Positions 10,601 to 20,912 are shown, counted from the first letter of the stretch. The stretch: 64,000 nucleotides of DNA from Aplysia californica (GCF_000002075.1 NW_004797418.1:773691-837690), one strand, 5' to 3'. Numbers and translations: made by a program. The notes: generated by a model not told the origin, from the letters alone.

Positions 10601-13600
10601 TCCTTTGCTATCTTCCTTTTTTATGTTTGTTATTCACTTGTGTCTCTAGTATTTGGCACTTTATATAACCAAAAGTGTTGCAGTTACAAGTGCAATAAAA
10701 CCTCTACCAAACCTGTTACCTGTCTCAAATGTTCGTGGAGAAATTGTCAATGTCGAAATGATATTTTCCACAGATACCTTTCTTCTGTGAGGCCTTATCA
10801 TGGCATACTTCTCACCAAGACAGAGAAAGAGGTCTTAAACTTTTTACCTCTGGATGCCAGTCCCTGCCTTATTCGGCTCATCAAGCTGACAACTCCCATC
10901 AAGAATTTGAAGACTTTGGCTTTAGAGACAGATCTCAGCATCACCCAGGTTGGAAGTGGTCCCAGTTGTGTGGTGCAGTGAATATGTTGTTGGCAAACTG
11001 TTCAGCTGTTCTAAGCCCAGAGAGCAACATTTTTTAAGGAGAGAGAAAGACCATATCTTTCTTTTAAAAATTGTACCTAAATTATATATCTTTTCTTGCT
11101 TTTTTTTTCCACATTTAGAATTTAAATTTCAACAAAATATTCCTTGAGTACTTGCAATTGATACAAAAGATTGAGAAACTGCAATACAAGGATTTTCCAC
11201 AATTTTGGATTTAGTACATCTGAACAGGTGCCTGATGATATGGGTGTATTTCAACTTCTCTGTTTATTACTTTTTATGACTTTGCTGCTTTTTCTGATCT
11301 TATTATTAGAGTATCTTGTCATCTTTAATATTTAGCGAAGGGTACTTAAACTCATATTACTCGAGGGCAGCTGGGATTTAAGTATGGATGAGTCTGGGCC
11401 TCATCAAATATTCTGCATACCGGCGGTACCCAAGAAACAGTTTCAAGTGTTTTTTAAAAGGTACAAAACTGAAATTGTGTTTAAAACTTGTCAACAAACA
11501 CCACTAGAGGTGGTCACGAGCCTGAGCCACGGTAGCCCAAAGAGAATAAATACACACTAAAAAAATCCAAGGTAACACCTGCAGGACTCATTTGGCTGTG
11601 AGTTTTGAGGCCTCTTATTAAACGTGAGGTCTACATTTTAAAAGTGCTGTGACAAGCCAGCTTACATTTGACATATTAAGGTGAGGCATCGTGATGAAAT
11701 CAGACGCTTTTCAAAATAATGACAGAAGAAAGTGGCACTTTTTTGTCCGTTTGGCAATTTTTATTGAATTTTTATTTTTTGACCTAGGGGGTTAGTGTAA
11801 AAACATATTTCTGTGTGGATTTTACTGAGAAAAAAAATGTTTGTTTAAGGCACTAAAATGTAAATTTGCAGTTTCTAAGAACTCTCAAGTTTTGGAAGTG
11901 GCCAAACTTTGGTGGCCCTTTTCTCTCTTATTTTACTTCTGAAGCAAGTTGACCCCCACTTCCTTCAACCGGAAATCTCTAGACTTCTGTTTATGATAGA
12001 TGGTATTTTTTTCACCAAAAGCAAGACAAATGAATTAGCTTTAAAATGATACCAATAACCCCACATGTCGAAAATTTGACGAACCTCTGATTCCACCGTA
12101 TTTTGACACATATAGAGTGGAAGACCCTGTCTTAAGTGACATTTCAAAATAGCGTATGGCGGAATCTTACACCAAGCAGTCGATATTCTCACTCTCATTT
12201 CTCAGGTATGTCAAATATATTTTTTTATAGGTTTTCTTTGTTCAGTTGACTTACCTTTTGATTAATTTTTAAAAAATCTAACACTCTGTTCTGGGCGTGC
12301 AACTGAACTCTTGACGTGACATTGCAAGTTGCAACAAGGCAGCATGGTTTTATTCCCTCTTTAGACAAATACAGTAACAAATAATGTTCCAGTGCGTTTA
12401 CAATCTGGTGAACATGTGAATTTCTATCTGGTTCGGTTTTTCCATATTTCTGGTTTTGTTTTTTCTTTAACGATCACAAAAGATTGCAGAGACTACTGAC
12501 AATTATGGAGATATAGTTGCTATGAGCGGGTCTTGTCATAAGAGATTTTTTTTCCATTAATTGAATGTACATGCTCAGTCTGAGGAAGGGATGGTGGAAA
12601 ACTTTTGTAGAAAAGGACAATAAGGATTTTGAGGCTGACTTGTTGCTGAAATGACTGGTTGTGTGGCTATTTTGGAGAGAAGCCACATTAATGGATTAGA
12701 GAAAAGTATAGGAAAAACACAAGGGTGCCCAGGTACTGTGGCTGTTAGTACAGATGACCACTGTGGAGAAGTGACTTCTAAGGCAAGTTTGACTGTATTT
12801 AACCCTTTGAGCCCTTGCCACCAGTACACCGGTGGTGCTTAAAACTGCCCGTGTGCCTAGCCACAGGTACAGCGATGAACGAGACCCGAGGCGCTAAACT
12901 AAAGTATATAGAAAACGTATATTTACCACCTCGACGAGACCCCACCCCCAACCCGGCCCGCCTGAGACAAAATACATAGGGTAAACGGTGTTTACTACAC
13001 AAGACATTATTGATTATTTTGAAGATCTTTCTGAGAATATGGAATGTGATGCTGATGATCGTATGAATGTTAGTAATATATCATTCGGGAGCTCAGGCTC
13101 AGTAGCCTCAGTAGATCAGGGCTCGGAGGTTTAATGAATCCCTTGACAATGGGCTATGAGTATGAGTATGTCAATAAGTTCAGGGTGTCTTGGTTTTCTT
13201 GTAGTTTTTAAAGATAAATTAGTCATTCAGATCGTACATTTTTTTTCATTGTTAAAACCATGTGGACGCAATTAATTTGTTTCACTGTGAATCAGTTTGA
13301 GGGTATGGAAATAAAAGGGAACAAAATAGTCCGCAAACCGGAAAATTTCATTTCAGAAAGTTTTACTGTCATATTTTAGATGTTCACTGAAGCTACAAAA
13401 GCAATATATTGGGGATAATGAAACAAATGACCTTTTCAATTGCCGATATATCAGAGATACGTCCGAATATGTTCCCCGAAAGATACCAGTGTGTGGGCAA
13501 TATGGATGAGAAGCAATCAAAGAAGAAACTTATTTGTTCCCAATCTCTATCCTCAGATTTACCAGCTGGTGTGCCACATGATCTATTGGGGGTTCGCCAT

Positions 13601-16600
13601 GCTGATCTACCCTTTGTGTCAGTCCAACCTGTATGTCTTGTCAGCTTCAGCCAATACTGCAGTGAGTCTGGGTCATGTATATCATTGTCTGGTGTCAAAA
13701 TACAAGGTTTTCTGGAGAAGCCAAAAAATCTGTTTTATTTAGGGCAGGACATTGCGGGAATGCGAAATGTTTCTTTCAACGAAATCTGTTGTATTAAAAA
13801 TCTGTTTGATGATTAAAAAGGAATACACCAAAATCATTTCAAAAACGAAAAACAATGGGAAACTCTAGCTTGGACACATGAGTTGTACATGCCTTCAAGT
13901 TTAAATTTCATGTTTTCCAAGTGCTCAATGTGGCTGCCACAAGCAGCACCGGAGACTTCCTCCCAAGCGTGCCTCAGGATGTCTCGGTCTACTGTGTTGA
14001 TTGTTTTCATTATATAAGCTCAAACCCCAAGATGCCAATGGGGTGGTGCCTCATCTTGTAGAAAATTGAAGTCATTCGAATCTGCTTGCAGTAAAGTGAA
14101 TAGCCAGTTTTTATATGGGGTATGTTAAGGACTCTACTTTACTTTACTTTTCCGATCCATCGGCCATTTGGGTTCTAGCCCTTCGGTCTGTTGATATGGC
14201 AAAAAGTTTGCAGGTTTTAATCAGCTGTGCTTTGTCGCTGTATAGAGTATTTCCGATGTCTGGGGAGGCAGGTAGGTAGGTGCTACGCAGGTCACAAAGT
14301 GCTGGGCAGTTAAAGAGGTGGTGTGGTACTGTTGCATCCAGGCAGTCGCACAACGGGCAGTCGTGTGGGGTATCCTTGCGAATTAAAGACAAAATGTATG
14401 TTCCACCCCTTCCAGCAAATATGGATGACACGAAAGTTCGAATAACAGCTACAATCAACACAGTAGACCGAGACACCCTGAGGCGTGTTTGGGAAGAATT
14501 CTCATATCAGCTTGATGTTTTCCATGCTGCCGGAGGTAGCCACATTGAGAGTCAAAATTCTGATATAAATTTTATTGACTGCTTATTGAAAGACTACCAT
14601 ATGCCATTTGAAAAGTGACGAATGGCAGAGTTTTCCATTGAGCAGTCGATATGTTCATCAGATATGTTGCATCAACTTTTTCATGGCATGCCACGTCATC
14701 TATGTTTGTCGATTTTGCATTAATGACCACACTTCATAACGAAAAAATGAAAGTTTATTCTTTTTATTTACCCATTTTAAATCAAATGTAATAAATGTAT
14801 TTGACTGATTACCATACCCTCACAGTTTGTTCCCTTGGTCAGCTTCCTCTGGGTTTTTGGGGATGAATTTCATATGTCATGGTTAAGATGCAGGGCAAAT
14901 TTGTACCCTGATTTTTAGGTTAAAAAGTTGCGTCCAATTTGTGATGATATAACAGTATATTCTAACAAACAAACAGAACGCATCTTATCTCATCTGACAT
15001 GTTCTCCAGGCCCACTCAGACCTCAGCAAGGAGTTCTCCCTGCACTTCCCCGGCCTGCACCTGCACGAGGAGATGTCCAGATTCAGCTTCCCATCTCCGA
15101 TGCATGACGCGTGCGACATAATGGCCTACCCGAGTCCGGGACTGCTGGACAGGCTCAACCAGGTGACGCTGATCTTTCTTTTGTCAATGGCGTTTCTTTT
15201 TTATTTGGGGGGGGGGGGGGGGGGTGGTTTGTTTGTTTGGTAAGTGTTTTACAGCCCTCACAACTGCATAAGGTCATATGAGCCCAAATTGCGCTCAAGA
15301 CCTCCAAGATTTTTTCGCCTTTGTCTGAGAAGGCTTGGTGTTAGAGTCAGGAGCCTAGAGAAGGGGTCAAAGGGGAGGGAGGGAGGGGGCAGAAAGTAGA
15401 GAAGAAAGGAGAAGACAGAACATGGTTAGAGAGAAGGAAAGAAGGTGAAAGGATACAATTTTAGAGAAGAAAGTTTTCCATGGCTCTCTGTTTGCGAATG
15501 CAGGACCTATTGAATGAAAGGCAAATACCTTACCTCTAGACCATGAGAGACCATGTTGGTGTTTTGGTCTAACTGTGTCTCTTATCGTCACGGCAGTGTT
15601 CGTTGGCTGGTGCCTTACTCCACGCCACAACAGGCCTCTATCTTCCGCGATCTCTGCTTTGATGTTTTATTTCATGAAGTTGTAGAGTAGACCTCTGTTG
15701 GATTTTAAGTTTTCATTGTAATGATGTAGAAGGTCTTCCCTTTTTTTCTCTTTACCTCTAAAGGCTTTTTTGCCCCGCTCCACAATTCTGCCGTGAGCTG
15801 ACAAAATGTCTTTTTTCTTTAGAGCAGTTTTGAGAAAAAGAGGCTTTTTGTCAGCGTTATCATTTAAAAATAGTCATTCTGAAATTTGAATTTGAATTTA
15901 TTCATAAACTAGTCACAGTTTGAATTTGATTTTTTCACACAAGTAATATAACTGATCAGGCTTTCGATTAAGCAGATAAAAAATGTTGGCACCAAAATGA
16001 AAAAAAAGACGTTTTGTCAGCTTACGACAGAGTTGTCATCAGGTCCCTTTTTTATGTTTCTGTTTTCTTTCCGATGGAATTTGAGTCTCCTTTTTCTGTA
16101 TGTGGAAGAAATCCTTCAACTATTGTTTGCTTTAAAATGATTCGAGAGGTCGACTGGGGGTCTTTAGTAAAAGGCAAGAGTCAGCATGCAGTGTAAAAGT
16201 ATGTTGGCTAACTTTTGTGTCTACTCTCATCATTTAAGTCAAATCCTTTTTTTTTTTTTACTTGTCAACAAATTTCCCAGAAGCCAGTAACATGGTTAGA
16301 GACAAGATGACACTGTCCTTATGTTTAATTTGACTTAACACCTTGTCGATTGCTTCTCAGTTATGTCAAGTCCATCTTGTTTGTTTTGTGATTCGATGCA
16401 CTATTACTTTCTTATTTGTGATTTCTAGAAGATAGGGAGCTCTCATGAACTAGAGAGATACTATGTTTTCCTCTCATTCAGAAGGTCCCAGGATCGAAAC
16501 CTGACTGCAATGAAAAAAATTTCTTCTCTTAAATGCTCTCCTTTCACCTCCTTTCCTGTTCTCTAGTCGTGTTCATTACCACAGAAAATATCCCCATCAC

Positions 16601-19600
16601 AGCTGTAAATAGATTGGCAAATCCTTTCACCTTCCTTGATTTCGAGCTGACTATGTCTCTCCTTTGGAGCAATATATCAAGGAAGTTAAGATCTGAAGGG
16701 AAGGGAGTAGTACTTGGGTAATCTACTTCCACTATGTCTACCTCCCAGGCAAAGCTGTATCATACATACTGCTTTAAGCTCGCCTGTCAAAGACGCATAA
16801 GGCTGTTGAAGTATTTTATGTCTGTCTGTCTTGCTTTTCCCTGCCTTAAATAGCCTTTGTTGTGGTGAAGTGTTTCTCCCAGACCTCTCAGCTACTGGAT
16901 AATTTTCCCCCCAGGTGGTGGTTTGGATGCTTCAGCACCGCCTCCTGAACCAGCTGCACACCTACGTCAACCTGACCACAGCCCGGAAGAAGGAGCCAAG
17001 CTCTCTCACCAGCCACTCCATGTCGTCCACGCTCTCCTCCAACTCCAGCGTCCAGGTTAGGTTTTGTCCAACTTAGGTTGGATGTAGATTCTAAACCTTT
17101 TAAAATCTTTAGAAACTGCTCTCTAGGATTTTAATATTGATAATTTTAAGAAATTCTCTAGAACACAGCAAACAGGTGTTTACAAGAAATTGATCTACTA
17201 AAGCAAACTTGTGTAGGTCATTGTGCAAAAGTTGGAGATGTAATGTGTCACAGTTGAGATATTTATCAATAAGTTGCTCCACTAATTTTTTACTGCACTA
17301 TAAAACCCCATCATACCACAAGCCATGCTGTACCACCAACTTCATGTATGTTGCAAGATTGGCGATACAAATGGGTTTGACGGTGAATAGGAGGGCCTAT
17401 AACAGTTGGCCTGCAGAGTTGTGTGTTGGTGGAAGAGAGATTATTGCATTACAGCTACAGAATGGGTACCGTGTGATGAATAAAGTGTGTGTCTTTGGCA
17501 GCCACTTTACTGATGGTGTTACGAGGTGATATAGCATTTGCTTAATCAGGACACTTTTTCTCAGGAAGTTGATGGCTTGCTGTTCCAAGGGGCAAGTAGT
17601 ATGTTTATCTATAGCATTTCTTTTTGTGCGCTGAGAAAACCTGGCGATAAATGGGTATGGTGGAATAATGGGATTTGACTGTGTCCTGTGTGTTGCTTTA
17701 TTCTGTACCCTGCTTTTGCTGTTTAATAACCTGGACAAAATGCCACAGACTGGCATTTATGGTCTATTAGATAAGCTCTTTGCAATCACTCATAGAATAT
17801 TTATTCCTGAGTTTAAAAGTTTTCCGTCGAACAACTCCCTCTATCTGCTGGGATGCTGTATCAAGGGTGGTCCCTGACAGGCAAGGTGAAAGAGGCATAC
17901 TTCGTAAATGAACTTAATCAGTGCTTGTCTAGGTGATATCACCTGCTAATGGGTGATTTGGTAATTTTGGTGGGCGGTGGGGATCACACAAGTAGTGACA
18001 GGTACTATTCAATGCCCTGCTTGGAAATACATGTTGGTCTGCAGTATGAAAATTTTAGGCCCTTAAATGTGACAAAAGTGGGCACTGGCTGTAAAAAGGT
18101 TGACAACCACTGGTCATAAGTGTGTCGACGGAATCATAAGACACTTAAGATGATTACAATAAAAAATGCCTGAAAATCAATCTTCTTTCTTCTTCTTCTC
18201 GATCGCATCACACTTGAAGTCTGGTATCTGTCATATATCGGGCCGTCCTGCTCAGTTCATCTGTCGGCCCTTACAGCTTCTCTTGTAGTGTCAGTGGGGT
18301 TGGCCACGTTTCCTGTCTCGGGGCCCTGTGTGTTTTGCAGTGCTGAAGGATGTGTTCTACTGTTTGGTCTGCCTCTCCACAGTGGCATTTTGGTGATTGT
18401 ACTAGTTTATAACATCTGTACATATGTTGTCTCAGTCTTGTGTGTTGTGTTCTTAGTTGGAAGATAATCACTTGCTCTTGGCGGGACAGCTCATGGTAGC
18501 TATCTAGAGTCTGTGGTGCTTTAAAAAGTGTATTTTCTGTGTAGTTGACTCTGTTGTCTGGCCAGGCAGTAGATAAATTGAGTCCTCTTGTTTGGTTCAT
18601 CAGGTGGTAGAGGAGTCATACCTGTCTGTCCTGATGGAGGACCCGAGAGCCTCGACCTTAGACCGCACGGCCAGCATGTCCGACATCGCCAGTGTGAACA
18701 GTGAGGAGAGTTGTGGCCACTCGGCCGCCAACTACGCCAGCCAGCTGTCCAAGTCGCCCTCACAAGAAGCCAACAGTGACTGCTCCGTTGTGGCAGAAGA
18801 AACAAAGGCGCAGTGGAGAGTGCAGGTTGGTTATGAGTCTTGTTTGGTTTGAAAAAAATTGAAAATTGTTAAATGAAAATGGCTTTAAAACGTTGACTGC
18901 TTTTTTTTGTTGGTTTCAGAAATGATTCTTACAATGGTTTTTGGTTTTTTTTGTCTCTGAAGCAAAATATTATCTAAGCCTCCTGGGTTGCTTCTGAACC
19001 ATGCCAGATTAGAATATATATAGGAAATAAATTGAGGAAAGAGATTTTAGATGTGTATGTTTGTTCATCAGTTTTCAGAAATCATTTTTGCAATGGTTTG
19101 TTTTAAACTTCTGGGATTGTTTGAGGCCACTTTGTTCATAGAAATGTGAAGAAAATGTCGATTCTGCGTAGATTGATACTGATAAATGCACCATTTTTAG
19201 GTCACTAAGAACAGCATCTTCTTTATAAGCTAGGGTTGACTTTTCTTGTTTTAAGATACCCCTCAGTTATCGCCGTCTAATTTCTACTGTTACTTGATAT
19301 TGCTTGATGTGCTTACTTACAAAGTTCTCTAACAGCTCCATGTAAGGGGCTCCTTTAGAAGTTAAATAATGTAGAAAGTATTAGAGTAAAGTAGACAAGA
19401 TTTTTTGTTAAAAAAATACAGTCTCCTGTTTTTGTATTTAACATGCTTTTTTACGCTTTGTTTTACATCGTAAAGCAAAAATAAAGCGTCATTCCAAAGG
19501 TCAGCTTAAAGTTTGAATAGCCAGAAGCATCCGTGACATCCGTGAGAGGAAATAAAGGCACAGCGAAGCATTCGTGTTGATGTGAGACTGGTTCGGTCAA

Positions 19601-20092
19601 GTTAAGCCTCAGCCCATGCTACGTTTTCCCTTCCCTGCACTGATACATGCCTCTGCATAAAGGGGTAACATTTTAAGACTTCTTCATGAGGGCAGGGGTA
19701 CACTTGCCTTTTCCAGAGGTACTCTTGGTATTTACGTGGCTTCAATTTTTAAGTCTCTTATGTAAATTGTGTGTGCTTTATGTGATGTGAGCCAATGGCC
19801 TTACTCAAACACTGAATAAGATACCTACGTGTCTACCTCCTCCCAGGACACACTTCTGAATGAGCTGAAACCGCAGATCAAGGCGGCCATCCTCCGCTGT
19901 CCAGCCTCGCGGAACCCCGATGACCTGCATCTTTTCGCAAAGCTCTGTCCATATTTCAATGGGAAACACCACTTAGAGGAGATGATGTTTTACGAGAACT
20001 TGAGACGGACACTGCTCAACGCACTGCTGGATAAGTTTAAAGAGGTGCTGATATTTTGTAGTCATGAGGATCCTGCTACTTCCTTGTTGTGA
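7116..20092 (+). CDS. NPRL3: NPRL3, GATOR1 complex subunit (whole gene, 8 coding exons)
   Basis: Joining 7116-7667, 8064-8308, 10774-10948, 13557-13661, 15010-15162, 16915-17055, 18604-18825 and 19847-20092 gives an uninterrupted 612-aa protein. All junctions are GT-AG and phase-compatible. It matches vertebrate NPRL3 (about 570 aa) throughout: ILVTSGTRGNRLLFRYPY at the start of the longin-like domain, DDVRFVGFP, HEEKRCQYLNREAK, WVEINFCLPHKIH, YWGFAMLIYPLCQSN, VVVWMLQHRLLNQLHTYV and the C-terminal NPDDLHLFAKLCPYFNGKHH.EE block. With NPRL2 and DEPDC5 it forms GATOR1, the GAP for RagA/B that switches off mTORC1 at the lysosome when amino acids are scarce. NPRL2, not NPRL3, supplies the arginine finger. 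Extra length lies in a low-complexity insert in exon 1 (about residues 30-65) and the Ser-rich linker in exons 6-7. It appears intact. ATG 7116 is preferred over in-frame ATG 7086 for its Kozak context (ACAATGG) and fit to the family N-terminus. A 5' noncoding exon is expected but not located. Confidence 0.96.
7874..8035 (+). repeat. SINE-like family B copy in NPRL3 intron 1
   Basis: A ~160-bp unit recurring about ten times in the window. In the sense direction it starts GGTTGG.GGGT..TC, has a T-rich CTTCTTTCCTGT middle, then a hairpin (CTTATATGAC...GTAAGTGCCGTAAAAC) and a TAAAACTAAA tail. It ends 28 bp before NPRL3 exon 2. No tRNA-like promoter boxes are obvious, so 'SINE' is inferred from size, copy number and the shared tail. 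Confidence 0.7.
8064..8308 (+). CDS. NPRL3: NPRL3 coding exon 2
   Basis: Follows the acceptor TGTGTGAAG. It starts in phase 0 (ATC ATG GTG) and ends AG|GTTGGT after two bases of a codon. It encodes FDSLAQSGQVLFYLNQWVEI and NFCLPHKIH, conserved in NPRL3. A second donor four bases downstream would break the frame with exon 3. Confidence 0.94.
9449..9893. mobile_element. MITE family C, copy 1 (NPRL3 intron 2)
   Basis: One of four copies of a ~435-bp non-coding element. The ends are inverted: GTG..GC....AGTGAAATCAGGCGCT at the left and GAGTGTCTGATTCCAC...GACACATA at the right. Shared internal landmarks include TTTTGGCTCAACAC, GGACTCTC and GGTGGCCATTTTCTCTCTAA. The probable TA-rich target suggests mobilisation by a Tc1/mariner-type transposase. 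Confidence 0.8.
10060..10275 (+). mobile_element. LINE 3' end relic (ORF2 C-terminus)
   Basis: The frame from about 10103 reads NWEQDLEANLRHMRHSW then IVENIAQNRNRCALLISLY, ending DEGGR-stop near 10245. This resembles the C-terminal tail of non-LTR retrotransposon ORF2 proteins ('W...L...L.....SW..VE.IAQ.R..WR'). A short GAT run follows as tail. Nothing upstream of it is preserved. It sits in NPRL3 intron 2. Confidence 0.45.
10563..10716 (+). repeat. SINE-like family B copy in NPRL3 intron 2
   Basis: Reads GTGGTTGGTGAGTGCTCTGG, then the T-rich middle, TTTGGCACTTTATATAACC, GTTACAAGTGCAATAAAACC and CTCTACCAAACC. Sense orientation relative to NPRL3, ending 57 bp before exon 3. Confidence 0.7.
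10774..10948 (+). CDS. NPRL3: NPRL3 coding exon 3
   Basis: Acceptor TTTTCCACAG. The first base completes the Arg codon split from exon 2. It encodes YLSSVRPYHGILL and TPIKNLKTLALETDLSITQ and ends in phase 0 at CAG|GTTGGA. Confidence 0.95.
11681..12111. mobile_element. MITE family C, copy 2 (NPRL3 intron 3)
   Basis: Left end GTGAGGCATCGTGATGAAAT; right end CTCTGATTCCACCGT...GACACATA, its inverted counterpart. Homologous to the copies at 9449, 20479 and 62366 along its length. Shortly after it (about 12158) a frame reads MAESYTKQSIFS, similar to MAEFSIEQSICS at 14623; both may be N-termini of one transposase family. Confidence 0.8.
12799..13134 (+). mobile_element. piggyBac-like left end with N-terminal fragment
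   Basis: TTAA (12799-12802) is followed by CCCTTTGAGCCC and then a GC-rich hairpin (CCACCAGTACACCGGTGG), the usual arrangement of a piggyBac-type terminus with its subterminal inverted repeat. About 200 bp further an acidic stretch (DIIDYFEDLSENMECDADDR) could be the start of a transposase, but the frame closes at about 13134. No right end was found, so this is a truncated relic in NPRL3 intron 3. Confidence 0.4.
13557..13661 (+). CDS. NPRL3: NPRL3 coding exon 4
   Basis: 35 codons between TCTATCCTCAG and GCA|GTGAGT, phase 0 at both ends. It encodes IYQLVCHMIYWGFAMLIYPL then CQSNLYVLSASANTA, the best conserved central segment of NPRL3. Confidence 0.95.
13830..14110 (-). mobile_element. Mariner-like transposase relic, minus strand
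   Basis: The minus strand reads FLQDEAPPHW (the second-Asp region, usually FQQDGAPPHW; about 14090-14040), then directly TINTVDRDILRHAWEEV...GSHIEHLE (about 14010-13900), the C-terminal block of the same family. The intervening third-acidic-residue region is missing, so this is an internally deleted relic. It lies in inverted orientation to the relic at 14386. Confidence 0.65.
14133..14385 (-). mobile_element. LINE 3' end relic with Cys/His motif
   Basis: The minus strand encodes CPLCDCLDATVPHHLFNC (about 14360-14300) and ends in TDRRARTQMADGSEK-stop at 14144. The C-x2-C...H...C motif near the end of ORF2 is typical of several non-LTR clades. A short TAAAG repeat tail follows at 14130-14143. 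Strongly 5' truncated. It lies between two oppositely oriented transposase relics. Confidence 0.65.
14386..14618 (+). pseudogene. Mariner-like transposase C-terminal fragment
   Basis: The frame reads MYVPPLPANMDDTKVRITAT, then TINTVDRDTLRRVWEEFSYQ and LDVFHAAGGSHIES, stopping at 14618. This is the C-terminal block that ends many mariner-like transposases ('VPPLP.....L..RI..A...I....L..VW.E..YRLD......G.HIE'). It is closely related to the minus-strand copy at 13830-14110. A possible new transposase N-terminus (MAEFSIEQSI) starts at 14623. No catalytic residues are present. Confidence 0.65.
15010..15162 (+). CDS. NPRL3: NPRL3 coding exon 5
   Basis: 51 codons from GCC CAC TCA GAC to CAG|GTGACG, phase 0 at both ends. 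It encodes AHSDLSKEFSLHFPGLHLHE and the PSPGLLDRLNQ end. It has no internal ATG-led frame. It fits the position of the human '[20 protein letters not shown]' segment and is notably GC-rich compared with the introns. Confidence 0.93.
15205..15600 (-). repeat. Poly-G run, SINE tail fragment and tRNA-like fragment
   Basis: A run of about 18 G (15207-15224) is followed by GTTTTACAGCCCTCACAACT and GCATAAGGTCATATGAGC, the inverted 3' end of SINE-like family A. Further on, the minus strand of 15480-15560 (CATGGTCTAGAGGTAAGGTA ... GCATTCGCAAAC) resembles tRNA A and B boxes, degenerate. These look like fragments of dispersed repeats in NPRL3 intron 5. Confidence 0.45.
16915..17055 (+). CDS. NPRL3: NPRL3 coding exon 6
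   Basis: 47 codons after TTTTCCCCCCAG, phase 0, ending CAG|GTTAGG. It encodes VVVWMLQHRLLNQLHTYVNL, nearly identical to the human counterpart ([20 protein letters not shown]), then a Ser-rich linker. Confidence 0.96.
18181..18600 (-). mobile_element. LINE 3' end abutting NPRL3 exon 7
   Basis: The minus strand encodes LSRQEQVIIFQLRTQHTRLR, then CHCGEADQTVEHILQHC, stopping at 18271. This is the terminal domain of jockey/ingi-like LINE ORF2 proteins. The 3' end runs to a GAA-rich tail at about 18181-18200. The 5' truncation point falls within a few tens of bases of the NPRL3 exon 7 acceptor (18602-18603). The frame is open up to the exon edge. It lies antisense to NPRL3 in intron 6. Confidence 0.8.
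18604..18825 (+). CDS. NPRL3: NPRL3 coding exon 7
   Basis: 74 codons between TTGTTTGGTTCATCAG and CAG|GTTGGT, phase 0 at both ends. It encodes the acidic, Ser-rich linker (LDRTASMSDIASVNSEESCG and SQLSKSPSQEANSDCS) that precedes the C-terminal domain. The linker is weakly conserved, so identity rests on the open frame, phase and position. Confidence 0.88.
19847..20092 (+). CDS. NPRL3: NPRL3 terminal coding exon 8
   Basis: After CCTCCTCCCAG. It encodes KAAILRCPASRNPDDLHLFA, KHHLEEMMFYENLRRT, LDKFKEVLIFCSHEDPATSL and the stop TGA at 20090-20092. The block matches the human C-terminus (NPEDLRMFARLLHYF, HHLEEIMYNEN, KFRSVLVVTTHEDPVI). Confidence 0.96.
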   Translation, partial: DTLLNELKPQIKAAILRCPASRNPDDLHLFAKLCPYFNGKHHLEEMMFYENLRRTLLNALLDKFKEVLIFCSHEDPATSLL

Positions 20093-20478
20093 TATTTGTC
20101 AGGTCTGTGAGATCTGTGTGTAAATACCAGAGACAGCGTAACTCTTTCTGGATGTAACTTTTAGTTTTATGGGCAATGTGTGAAAACGTGTCCCTGTTGT
20201 CCTTGTTATGGAGGCACATTCAGAAAAGTTGAAGACGAATTCAAAATGTGACGGGTCAATTCATCATTGCTAATGCATTTATTGTGGTTTTTACAGAAAA
20301 TTAGTTTAAATACATTTTGTATTGATCTACAACCTTGCTGATGTGACAGCTTGCTAAAACAGAGGACTGTGGTTTGAGTGACTCAAGCTCAGTTCAGATG
20401 CTGAACCAAGGTTGTTGTGAGAGAGATTTTGATAGGTATCATGTGTTCATCCATACATCCTCAGTTATCTCCAAATAT

Positions 20479-20912
20479 GTGAGGCACTGTAGTGAAATCA
20501 GGCACTCGTCTAAATAATGAAAGGGAAGAAACTGGCCTTTTCTGCAGGTTTAGGAATTTTTATTGGAATTTAGTTTTTTGGCTCAACACCTTTCATGCCA
20601 TGTAAAGAACACATTTCTATGTGGATTTTACTGAAAAACATTGATTAAAGGCATAAAAGATGTACATTTTCAGTTTCCGCGGACTCTCGAGCTTAGGAAT
20701 TAACGCAAATTTGGCAGCCATTTTCTCACAAATTTACCTCTGAAACTAGGTGACCCCCACCTCCTTCAATTTCCAATATCTTGACTTGTGTCCAAGATAA
20801 ATGAATATTTTTTCCATCAAAAGCAAGGCAAATGGACAGGCTTTGAAATGATACCAATAACTCCATATGCCCCAAAATTGATGAGCGCCTGATTCCACTG
20901 CGTCGTGACACA
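20479..20912. mobile_element. MITE family C, copy 3 (downstream of NPRL3)
   Basis: Both ends are present: TATGTGAGGCACTG...GTGAAATCAGGCACTCGTC at the left and GAGCGCCTGATTCCACTGCG...GTGACACATA at the right. It lies less than 400 bp beyond the NPRL3 stop, so it may be within the 3' UTR. Confidence 0.85.

Noticed and set aside
17209-17877. Cluster of 70-119 codon ORFs in NPRL3 intron 6
   Set aside because: No motif or family resemblance, opposing strands overlap; random frames.
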